The notes beneath the pieces were generated by a model. That model was given only the letters and a program-made list of their open reading frames with translations. It was not told where the DNA came from and ran no database searches. A program made the translations under genes and the position numbers. Shown here piece by piece: positions 26,745-36,374 of a stretch of DNA of 64,000 nt (position 1 is its first letter; every line of letters begins with the position of its first letter). Location of the stretch: contig CBDHFQ010000024.1 of assembly GCA_965262565.1 (NCBI GenBank), positions 115,720 to 179,719 of the forward strand, read 5' to 3'. The stretch comes from CBDHFQ01 sp965262565. Lineage in GTDB: Bacteria; Bacteroidota; Bacteroidia; J057.

Positions 26745-28290
26745 TCAGGCTGGAACCAATTTCACAATTTGCCCTCCACTTTTATGTTCTAATAATAAAT
26801 AGATCATTCCATCAGGCCCCACTTCCACATCTCTGATCCTGGCCAATTGATCAATTAGTAATTCTCGATGAACGACTTCTCCTTCTGTTACTACGACTCT
26901 AAATAATTGGGTAGCTTTAAGGGTGCCAATGATGAGATTCCCATGCCATTGGGGAAATGTGGAACCGCCATACACAATGAAACTGGAAACGGCAGGAGAG
27001 GGTGTCAGATCTAATTTGGGTTGTTGAATATCATCTATATTAAACGAGATACCTTCATAAGTTCCATATGCTACTTTGGTCCCATCGTAATTGACGCCTT
27101 TAGAGGTGAGCGGCCACCCATAATTTTTCCCCGGGAGAAGGAGATTAAGTTCATCGCCTCCTCTTGGTCCCATTTCTGTACCCCACAAATGCCCAGTAGC
27201 AGTATCTATTTCCAATCCCTGAGGACTTCTATGCCCGTAGGTCCAGATAGCTGCTATCGCATTCTCTTTATCCACAAAAGGATTGTCTTCGGGAATTCTT
27301 CCATCATCGTGGAGCCGCAATATTTTTCCATAAGGTAGTTCCAGATTTTGCACTCCTGCATATAGCTCCATATTTCCTCAGGAACAGGAACAAATTTTTT
27401 CCCGCCTAAACTCATATAGACATATCCATGGGCATCAAAACAAATTCTTGCTCCTGTAGCAACTTCAGAAGGAGCTGTGTATTTATTTATATCCGTTTCC
27501 CAAATTATTTCTTGATCTACCCATTGGTTTTCGTCAATTCGCCCACGTATAAGTCGAATCATCGATACAGGTAATTTGGCTAGCTTACTTTCTTCATTAC
27601 ATCCATCACAGCGATCTCCATGGCTCACATAAATCCAACCATTATCTTCAAATTCCGGATGAAGGGCAACATCTAAGATCCATCCCAATCCATGCCAAAT
27701 TCCATCTCCTACGTTCTTCCCGTCCTCATATACGTTAGGCAATCCTTGAATATATGGAGAAATGTCTCCATTGGTAGCAATGATCCTAAGCCCCTTTCGT
27801 TTTTCAGTCAGTAAGATTCTCCCATCTGGAAGGGGAGCAATGGAATAAGGATACGTATCTAAGCCTTTGGCCACTGTTTCTATGCGAAACGCATGTTCTT
27901 CCGTTTCTATGATCTCCTGCGGGATACTTAGTTCTTTATCCAATTTAAAATCGCCCATGAAATACGCATTTCGTTGCTCTGTAATATGGATAGCAATCTT
28001 TCTTATGTCTGTCTCTGATAAGTTAGATAAAAATGCAGGCATGCCTTTATCCGGGAATCCATAACTGATGCTGCGAATAATTTCCTCAGCACTTTCCCCA
28101 TGTGTAAGAGGTGCTCCTAATAAAGCAGGACCAAGTCCAGAGCCTTGCAGGTTGTTCCCATGACATGCGCTGCAATTTTCTTTATATGGCTTAATAAAGG
28201 ATCTGGAAACAGGAATGGAATAATTGAGAAAACGAGTACAGTGGTCGCAATAATGGAACCAATGATCATAAATATTTTTTTAGAAGGCAT
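26745..28290 (-). pseudogene. Cytochrome c-PQQ-type sugar dehydrogenase fusion, frameshifted
   Basis: The reading frame is broken at least twice. It begins at 28290 with a membrane or signal helix (MPSKKIFMIIGSIIATTVLV). After a frame change near 28200 come the cytochrome c signature YKENCSACHGNNLQG and GMPAFLSNLSETD. The glucose/sorbosone dehydrogenase propeller follows (YPYSIAPLPDGRILLTEKR, VALHPEFEDNGWIYVSH). It changes frame again near 27360 and continues LPYGKILRLHDDGRIPEDNP, GTEMGPRGGDELN, NYGWPL and GPDGMIYLLLEH to 26745. Intact relatives oxidise aldoses using PQQ and pass electrons to the heme. Either a pseudogene or an assembly with indels. Confidence 0.85.
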
Positions 28291-28367
28291 AAGAATATGT
28301 ATTTGGCGAACATTTCTCCTATTAGTTAGTATGCTCCTCTAAAAATTACAATGATTTTTCTGTTTTC

Positions 28368-30762
28368 TCATTCATTTCTCAACGCCTTCACTGGATTCGC
28401 CATTGCTGCCCTAACACTTTGAAAACTTACTGTGAATATAGCTATCATCAACGCTAATAAACCTGCTGTTCCATACATCCACCACTCTATCTCCACCTTA
28501 TAGGCGTATCCTTCTAACCATCGTTGCATAACATACCAGATAATTGGGATCGCAATGAAAAAGGAGATGAGTACCAATATCAAAAAATCACGCGTCAATA
28601 AGCGGACTATCATTTGAATATTGGCACCTAACACTTTCCGAATGTCTATCTCTTTTGTTCTACGCTCTACTGTAAATGTGGATAGCCCAAATAAACCCAA
28701 ACAAGAAATAAAGAGTAATATTCCAGCGAAGAGGTTAAACAATTGACTAATCCGCTGTTCTTGTTGGTGCATTCGGTCAAAATCTTCTTCCAAATAGGTA
28801 TATTCAAAAGGGATATTAGGAAAAATGGAAGTATATAGATCTTGAATTTTTTGTATGGCTCCATTCACCAAAGCTTCTCCCGATATTTTTGCCAATACAG
28901 CAGTTTCATACCCTCTGCCATGGTATATAAGTAAAGGCTCTATTTTCTCACTTAAATGTTTTAAAATGAAAATCTTTGAGAATGCCTATGATTTGACCTT
29001 TTCTTCCTTGCCACTCTATAAGCCTACCCAATACAGGTTCAGGAATATCAAACTGCCTGATGGCTGTTTCATTTAGGATGATGTTGCCGGAATCTGTACT
29101 AATATCTGACTCAAACAGCCTTCCCTTTTCAAGCGTTAACTCAAATACGTCTCCTAGATGTTTATCAGCCCTTAACATATTGACTATAGGAGAGAACGCT
29201 GGATCCTTTCCATCCCAGGATAAACTTCCAGCATTTGTGTTATCTATTCTAACTAAGGAATTACTCGTCCTCGCTACCCCTGCTAATTCTGGTATTTTTC
29301 GCATTTCTTTTTCCAAAATGCCTAATTTTTGACTATAGGCATCCCAATCATCCTGGTAAAGGCCTGGATTAATTTCAATTACATATGACCTATCATATCC
29401 TACATGTTTATGTTGGATAAAATACAGTTGTTGGCTGATGATGATCGTACTACCTAAGACAATGATGGTAATGGCAAATTGAGTAATGACCAGTACCTTC
29501 CTTAAGGAAAGAGCCTGATCCGGCATTCCTTTTCCTTTACTTCTCATAATTGTAATGGTTGAAATCCCGCGAGCAGCCAGGCAGGATAAATTCCTGCCAC
29601 ACAAACGCTAATTCCCACAATTCCTATTAATATTCCCCAAATGTTTGCATCGAATAGGGAAAGTGTGAGTGGCAGATTGGTAAACTTACCTAGAACAGGC
29701 ATAAATGGCTGAACCCATGCAAGCGATAAGCCAAAAGCAATAATACTCATTAAAAATGTCTCTAATAAAAGTTGGGAAAAAATATGATGATAGTTTGCCC
29801 CTATGACTTTTTTGATACCTATTTCTTTTACTCGTTTAGTGATGAGTGCTGTAGAAAGGTTAATGTAATTCAGACCAGCCATCAGGAGAAGAATGAATCC
29901 TATTAACCCAAAGATATAGACATATCTCTTATCCATTTGATTAAACACCAGAAAATCAGCCTTACTATCGAAACGCATTTCTGTAAGTGGTTCTAAAGAC
30001 GCGGACATATTTGTCACTTCTTTTTCTCGATTTAATATATCAGCAAATTTTTGTTCTATGATTTTGTTATCTGCACCATCTTTTATCTTCACAAAAGCTG
30101 AATAATTAAATTGTCCTCTGTCATGCTCACTATCATAGACATCTGTATCTGTCCATTCTGAGTCTACAGTGATAAAGGCATTAAATCGAAGTGATGAATT
30201 TGAAGGCGGATTGTCCAGAATTAATGTTACAGTGTAAGTTGAAGAATCAATATTTACCGTTTTGCCTATGACATGGGTCTCACCAAAATATTTCAATGCA
30301 GTCTCTTCTGTCAAGGCTAGACTGTAAAGTTGGTGATGAAAGGCTTCAAAAGAACCTTCTATTATATGATAATCAAATAGCTTAAACCAATTTGAGTCTA
30401 TAATAGCTAATTCCCTTTCAATCAATATCCTTTTCAGTACCAATGTCTATTAAACGGTCACGATTACTTTTAGCTATCGCTAGTTGTTCAATTTCGGGCA
30501 CCTCTCTTCTTGCATCTTCCACAAATGGTATAGGAACACTACCAAAATGCCACATTTCAGTTCCAAAATCTAAATTAGCTACGGTATGGTAAATACGATC
30601 CGCATCTTTATGATATTTGTCAAAGCTCAACTCATTTTGTACCCAAATGAAAATGATCATAGCCGCAGCCATTCCTATCGATAGCCCAACAATGTTAATC
30701 GCAGAGAACAGTTTATTGACCCATAAACTTCTGAAGGCAATTTTTATATAGTTATAAATCAT
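28368..30762 (-). pseudogene. MacB/FtsX-type permease, three frameshifts
   Basis: Four consecutive frames (114, 299, 218 and 175 residues) add up to the about 800-residue length of the intact paralogues upstream. The start MIYNYIKIAFRSLWVNKLFS is the family's first helix. The middle carries AGLNYINLSTALITKRVKEIG, and the end is RTKEIDIRKVLGANIQM through ANPVKALRNE. Breaks lie near 30430, 29555 and 28955. At the last, removing one A from AAAA restores DFHFKHLSEKIEP. It is the final gene of the permease operon. Confidence 0.87.
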
Positions 30763-30789
30763 ATGCTTAATAAGTGTTAGGATAGGTGA

Positions 30790-33225
30790 TTATTCATTTC
30801 TCAATGCATCTATTGGATTAGCTATTGCTGCCTTAATACTATGAATGCTTATGGTCAGGAAAGCAATGAATAACACCAATACTCCCACCCCCATAAACAC
30901 CCAGGCCTCTAAGGATATCCGATAAGCAAAATTCTCTAACCATCCTTTCATGAAGTACCAACTAATGGGAACAGCTATCAAAAAAGAAATGAATACTAGA
31001 AGCAAAAATTCTTTGGAGAGTAAGCGAACAATACTGCTGATGGAAGCTCCTAACACTTTTCGAATGCCAATCTCCTTGGTTCTTCTCTCAACCATAAAGG
31101 TAGATAAACCGAAAAGCCCTAAACAAGAGATTAGTAACAGCATTCCTGAGAAGCATTTAAAAATGAGTCCCAATTGTCGTTCAGATTGATACTTATCCAT
31201 GTATGTACCATCCAAAAAATCATACTGGAAGGGCAGGCCAGGGAAAAGTTGCTTAAAGGCACTCCTTGCTTTTTCTACTGCCTGATCTACATTGGAAGGA
31301 TGAATTTTAGCTAATATAACACTCTCATAATCGATATTATCCCGCTTTTGAGGACTAATTATCAATGGTTGAATCTTTACTCTAAAATGATCAAAGTGGA
31401 AGTCTTTTATAATTCCCACTATTTGGCAAGGATTTCCCTTAACATTGATCCGACTTCCAATGATAGGTTCTTTTAGTTGATAGCTCCTTACTGCAGCTTC
31501 ATTGAGCATAATGTGAGAAGAAGAAAGTAATTCATCCTTAAAAAACCATCTCCCCTCTACCATAGACAATTGAAGGGTAGAAAGCAGATATTCATCTGTT
31601 CTTATATAATATGTACGTTTGGCATAATCAGGGTCTTTTCCCTCCCACTCAATTTCTCTGCTTTCCATATAGTCCCCAATGTCGAGTGGTGGATTACTCA
31701 TTACTGAAACTGCTTTAAACTCGGGAATCTGTCTCAATTGCTCTTCATATAGCGTAAATTGGGGTAAATGTTTGCGCCACGCCTGGTCAAATTGCTTCGG
31801 CATAATACTTAATACCAAATCCCTATCAAATCCCAGGTCTTTTTCGCGTATATAGGATAATTGATAGTGTATGACCATGGTACTCACTCCGATAATAATC
31901 GAAACGGCGAATTGTGCTACGATAAATATTTTTCTGAAGGACAAAGTATGAGGGCGAAGATCATGCGATTTGATTTGGATCAGATGAATAGGAGATAATC
32001 CAGCAAAAAGATAGGCAGGATAAATGCCTGCTACCCCCATATTTAATATGAGCATGATAGCCAATCCAAACCAGAAGTATGGTTGACCAAATGAAAGATT
32101 TAGATTAGCATCAGTCATTTGATTCAACAGTGGCAAGCATAGCTGGACAACCCCCATAGCCAACAATATGGAAAACCCACTGATCAACAAAGCTTCTAAC
32201 AACATTTGGACGAAGATGTGTCCAAAAGATGCTCCAACAATCTTTTTTAAGCCAATTTCTTTGATTCTCTTATTAATTAACGCAATAGATAAATTAAGGT
32301 AGTTCCAACTAGCGGTTAACAATAAAAGGAGGCCTATTATAGCGAAAGTATATACAGTGGCTTGATTCTGGAATTTGAATAAAGAATGATTATTTACCTC
32401 GCTGAAATGAATAGCGTGCAAAGGCTCCAGGACAAATTGAAATCTAAAACTAGTTTCTTCATTTTTTTCATATCCTCTTTTCAGATAAATCTCTGAAATC
32501 TTTTCACCTATTTGTTTCTCATCTGTTCCTTCTACCAATTTTACAAAGGTCGTATAACCGAAGTAATTCCAATTTTCCGCATAATGTTCATTTCTATTAT
32601 TCTTCAAGTGAGCCTGCAAAGGAATAAATGCATCAAATTGAAAAATAGAATTGGGCCTATTATCATCCAAGATCAATTCAACAGAATATTGAACTGTATC
32701 TAGGGTAAGGATTTCTCCTATTACATTTTCTCGACCAAAATATTTTTTTGCTAACTGCTTACTTAACCCAATACTAAATACCTTTTGATGGAATGAATGT
32801 ACATCTCCATATAAAATATCGAAATTAAATAGGTCGAAAAATGCAGAATCAACATATATAAACTGCTCCTGCTGTAGGAATGAGTGGTTTTCGACCTTAA
32901 TCAACCCTTTATTTACCGATTTCATAACGCTGGCAGAGATAATTTCAGGAATTTCTTCGACAGCATGCTGGGCTAATACACTGGGAATATTGGGCCAATA
33001 CTCTGATTCCTTAGCCCATTTAGCATGACTAAATACTCTGTAAATACGATCTGAATCCTTATGGTAGTTGTCATAGGTCCATTCATTCTTCACCCAAATA
33101 TATATGAGGAAAGTTGCTGCCATACCAATTGCCAATCCTGTGATATTAATGGTTGAGAATAGCTTATTGGCCCATAAATTCCTCATAGCCAATTTAATAT
33201 AATGAGATATCATAATTTTTGACAT
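30790..33225 (-). CDS. MacB/FtsX-family permease (paralogue 4 of the operon)
   Basis: Up to 811 residues; the better start is the Met at 33213 (MISHYIKLAMRNLWANKLFS). One N-terminal helix is followed by a MacB-type periplasmic domain, three FtsX helices around residue 290-430 (LTASWNYLNLSIALINKRIKEIG), a second periplasmic domain and three C-terminal helices ending IANPIDALRNE. Such double-FtsX proteins in Bacteroidota are annotated as ABC transporter permeases, and are thought to act mechanically across the membrane rather than as a channel. No ATPase gene is present nearby. Spaced 27 bp from the frameshifted copy downstream. Confidence 0.92.
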   Translation of the reverse strand: MSKIMISHYIKLAMRNLWANKLFSTINITGLAIGMAATFLIYIWVKNEWTYDNYHKDSDRIYRVFSHAKWAKESEYWPNIPSVLAQHAVEEIPEIISASVMKSVNKGLIKVENHSFLQQEQFIYVDSAFFDLFNFDILYGDVHSFHQKVFSIGLSKQLAKKYFGRENVIGEILTLDTVQYSVELILDDNRPNSIFQFDAFIPLQAHLKNNRNEHYAENWNYFGYTTFVKLVEGTDEKQIGEKISEIYLKRGYEKNEETSFRFQFVLEPLHAIHFSEVNNHSLFKFQNQATVYTFAIIGLLLLLTASWNYLNLSIALINKRIKEIGLKKIVGASFGHIFVQMLLEALLISGFSILLAMGVVQLCLPLLNQMTDANLNLSFGQPYFWFGLAIMLILNMGVAGIYPAYLFAGLSPIHLIQIKSHDLRPHTLSFRKIFIVAQFAVSIIIGVSTMVIHYQLSYIREKDLGFDRDLVLSIMPKQFDQAWRKHLPQFTLYEEQLRQIPEFKAVSVMSNPPLDIGDYMESREIEWEGKDPDYAKRTYYIRTDEYLLSTLQLSMVEGRWFFKDELLSSSHIMLNEAAVRSYQLKEPIIGSRINVKGNPCQIVGIIKDFHFDHFRVKIQPLIISPQKRDNIDYESVILAKIHPSNVDQAVEKARSAFKQLFPGLPFQYDFLDGTYMDKYQSERQLGLIFKCFSGMLLLISCLGLFGLSTFMVERRTKEIGIRKVLGASISSIVRLLSKEFLLLVFISFLIAVPISWYFMKGWLENFAYRISLEAWVFMGVGVLVLFIAFLTISIHSIKAAIANPIDALRNE

Positions 33226-35595
33226 TTATTCATTTCGCAATGACTCTACTGGATTAGCCATAGCAGCTTTGATGCTATGAAAACTGATAGTCAATAAGGC
33301 AATAAACAAGGCTGCCATGCCTGCTATTACGAATATCCATCCATCAAGAGAAATTCGATAAGCAAAATTCTCTAACCACTGTTGCATGATATACCAACTA
33401 ATTGGAACTGCAATGAGACAGGAAATTATCACAAGCACGAGAAAATCTTTGGAGAGTAATCCTACTATATTAGCTACAGAAGCGCCTAACACTTTCCGGA
33501 TCCCAATTTCTTTTGTTCTACGACTGGCGGCAAATAAGGCTAATCCCAGTAGGCCTAAACAAGAAATAAAAATGGCAATGACAGCGAAACCATTAGCCAG
33601 TTTACCTATCATCGTTTCGCTTTGGTACAATTGGTTGTATTGGTCATCTAAAAATTCATAATGGAAAGGAAATTCTGTCACAAATTGAGCATATACTTTT
33701 TCCACAGCCGCCAAAGCTTCTTGCGTATATCCAGCTTCAGCTTTAATAAATACATTCCATGTTCTTCTGGGAGAATTCACTATCATCAATGGGCCAATAC
33801 TCCTGTGCAACGAATGCATATGATAATCTTTCACCACTCCTACTACCTGTTTTCTTTCGCCAAACATCTCTACGATTAAGCCCACTGGTTGGTCTACCCC
33901 CATTCTTTCTATGGCAGTTTCGTTAAGAACTATCGCATTTGAATCGGTAGCAAAATCTTCACTAAAAAATCGCCCCGATACCATCTCAACGCCAAACATA
34001 TCATCAAATTGGTTTTCAGTGATATGCATCCAAAATCCAACATCTTTATCGGGATCTTTTCCCGCCCAGTTGAATCCATCGTAGGCCATTCCCACATTTA
34101 AGGGCGCATGAGTTCCCCGAACCATATCTTTAATAGCTGGTTCACGCATCAATTCAGCATGAAAGGCATCATAATGTTCTTTTAATTGTGAATTTTGTCC
34201 CAGATAAAAAATATTCTCCCGTTCTAGGCCTAAATTTTCATTTTTGATGAAGTGAATTTGACGCTGGACGATGACTGCTCCTATAATCAATAATAGCGAT
34301 AAGGTAAATTGAATGATTACTAATCCTTTTCTGATATGTAGATTTCTCCATTTTTGATTGAATCGACCTTTCATCATGTTAACAATCCGTAGTGAAGCAA
34401 GCATCCAGGCCGGATAAGCCCCAGCCATTAAGGTCATCATTCCTAACAGTCCAATGAGTCCTCCCCAGAAATACGGTTCATAAACAGGTAACACCAATTC
34501 CTTTCCAGTAATTTCTCTTATCCATGGCAATAACAATTCTATCAAAGTAATAGCCAATCCCGTAGCAATGATAATATATAAACTCACTTCCACTAAAAAT
34601 TGCTGAATCAGCCAACTTCTCTTTGCTCCAAGGACTTTTCGAACACCAACCTCCTTACCTCTTTGTATCGTTTGTGCAGATGAAAGATTAAAAAAATTGA
34701 TACATGCAATAAATAACAAAAAAATGGCTACCAATAAAAATATTCGCACATAAGTAATTTTTCCTCCTACGGCTTCTCCATTCTCGAATTTGTCATATAG
34801 GTACTTTTTGCCTAAAGCGTGTAAAAATATCGAAGCCCCCTCTTCGTATTCCTCTGTCTGCGCAAAAACTCCTGCTAACATCTGTTCTACTCCTTCTTTA
34901 TCTGCATCTGGTTTCAACTTACCATACACAAAACAACCATTCCAGCCCCAACCTTCTAATCCGGGATTTTGCTTAATAAGTCGTTCTGCGTTTAACACAT
35001 ATTGAAAATCAAAGGAAGAATTCTCGGGTAAGGTTTCGTACACTCCTAATACGGCAAAAACGGGTTCTTCCAAATTGACCTGAATCGTTTTTGAACCAAT
35101 ATCATCACGCCAATGTTCTCCATATAGCTTCTTTGCTAATTGGTCCGAAATAAACATACCGTTCAGCTGATCTTCCGTTCCCTCCATACCACCTGCTAGT
35201 AGTGGAATTCCCAACACATCCAGCATCGAATAATTCCCATACACTCCATCCTCCTGTATGACATTATCGCCTGATTTTAGTACATTTTTATTTGAAGGAA
35301 ACATAGCTCCTGCTTCTTCTATCTGTGACATTTCAGTTTTCATGGCTGTCAATAAACCATATGGGGTGTGCGATATCGTATTAATTTCCCCACTTTCATC
35401 TTCAAAATTCATATGAGCCTGAAAAATTCGGTCTACCTCAGGGAACATTTTATTGTAAAGCCATTCATTCTGTACCCATAACAGGAGTAATAAGCTAAAT
35501 GTGAGGGCAACAGATAAGCTGAGAATTTTAATCAAAGAAAAATATTTTTCTCTGACTAGGGTTCTGAAAGCGATAGTTAAGTAATTTTTCAGCAT
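33226..35595 (-). CDS. MacB/FtsX-family permease (paralogue 3 of the operon)
   Basis: 789 residues with the same plan: MLKNYLTIAFRTLVREKYFS, first helix KILSLSVALTFSLLLLLWVQ, central FtsX block CINFFNLSSAQTIQRGKEVGVRKVLGAKRSWL, second FtsX block RRTKEIGIRKVLGASVANIV and C-terminal MANPVESLRNE. It ends directly where the next gene's frame begins. The periplasmic domains differ strongly from the paralogues, whereas the FtsX segments are similar, suggesting different partners. Confidence 0.92.
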   Translation of the reverse strand: MLKNYLTIAFRTLVREKYFSLIKILSLSVALTFSLLLLLWVQNEWLYNKMFPEVDRIFQAHMNFEDESGEINTISHTPYGLLTAMKTEMSQIEEAGAMFPSNKNVLKSGDNVIQEDGVYGNYSMLDVLGIPLLAGGMEGTEDQLNGMFISDQLAKKLYGEHWRDDIGSKTIQVNLEEPVFAVLGVYETLPENSSFDFQYVLNAERLIKQNPGLEGWGWNGCFVYGKLKPDADKEGVEQMLAGVFAQTEEYEEGASIFLHALGKKYLYDKFENGEAVGGKITYVRIFLLVAIFLLFIACINFFNLSSAQTIQRGKEVGVRKVLGAKRSWLIQQFLVEVSLYIIIATGLAITLIELLLPWIREITGKELVLPVYEPYFWGGLIGLLGMMTLMAGAYPAWMLASLRIVNMMKGRFNQKWRNLHIRKGLVIIQFTLSLLLIIGAVIVQRQIHFIKNENLGLERENIFYLGQNSQLKEHYDAFHAELMREPAIKDMVRGTHAPLNVGMAYDGFNWAGKDPDKDVGFWMHITENQFDDMFGVEMVSGRFFSEDFATDSNAIVLNETAIERMGVDQPVGLIVEMFGERKQVVGVVKDYHMHSLHRSIGPLMIVNSPRRTWNVFIKAEAGYTQEALAAVEKVYAQFVTEFPFHYEFLDDQYNQLYQSETMIGKLANGFAVIAIFISCLGLLGLALFAASRRTKEIGIRKVLGASVANIVGLLSKDFLVLVIISCLIAVPISWYIMQQWLENFAYRISLDGWIFVIAGMAALFIALLTISFHSIKAAMANPVESLRNE

Positions 35596-35609
35596 ATGTC
35601 AGTTGATGA

Positions 35610-36374
35610 TTAGTTAAAGTTGGTAGAATATGTACCCTTTATGTTCCAATGCTCTTTTTCCAGTATGTTTAATTCAAATTCATGATGGACATCGAATATC
35701 ACCTCTATTCCTTTCCTTTTAAGAAACTTAATGTAAGTGTTGGCTTTCTCATCAGACATCAATATTCCATTAAAAAGCCATTGTCCATTTTCGAAGGTCC
35801 ATTTCACTGGGCTATCGAGTTGATTTATTAAACCATCTTTCCACATCCTTTTCTTGAGTTCGTACATGATTTCGTGAAGTCTGTGTAACTTTTGAAGTGA
35901 AGCGTTACTATTGTTGATTGTATGATTTTTTTCCTCCTCTTCTTTAACAATTCCCTGTTGATCAGCTATTTTATTTACTGAATGATAATGTTGGATCAAT
36001 GCTTCAATGGTACTATCATTAGCCCGTCCGAAGAAAGTACCATCTTTAGCTGTATGATAGAATCCCCAATGTTCTTTTTCATTAATCCCGAGTGAATCGA
36101 GTAATTCGATATATCTATTCAATTTTACACCTTCCACGGAGATACCATTTGTTTCAATTTGATTATTCTCGATAAAAAAGTATATATCCTCATCTGTGGA
36201 ACTAGCATACCGATCTTGGATTAACCGATGTACAATTATCTGTCTAATCGAATCTGGATTTTGGGCCTGAAGAACATTCAGATGTACTAGTCCCACTAAA
36301 CAGTCGTATGCCATAAATATGTTTAAGAATGATCTCTTCATCTTACTAGCTTTCTTTGCTTGGTAGGTTATCAT
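35610..36374 (-). CDS. Exported protein of unknown function inside the permease operon
   Basis: The likely start is the Met at 36341 (MKRSFLNIFMAYDCLVGLVHL), giving 243 residues with a signal-like N-terminus. Two halves resemble each other: EDIYFFIENNQIETNGISVEG...YIELLDSLGINEKEHWGFYHT and VKWTFENGQWLFNGILMSDE...YIKFLKRKGI...EKEHWNIKGTYST. This suggests an internal duplication of about 60 residues, joined by a charged linker (IVKEEEEKNHTINNSN). I do not recognise the family; the motif recalls the periplasmic tails of BlaR1-like M56 proteins, but no peptidase motif is present. Position between permease genes suggests an extracytoplasmic partner. Confidence 0.65.
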   Translation of the reverse strand: MITYQAKKASKMKRSFLNIFMAYDCLVGLVHLNVLQAQNPDSIRQIIVHRLIQDRYASSTDEDIYFFIENNQIETNGISVEGVKLNRYIELLDSLGINEKEHWGFYHTAKDGTFFGRANDSTIEALIQHYHSVNKIADQQGIVKEEEEKNHTINNSNASLQKLHRLHEIMYELKKRMWKDGLINQLDSPVKWTFENGQWLFNGILMSDEKANTYIKFLKRKGIEVIFDVHHEFELNILEKEHWNIKGTYSTNFN

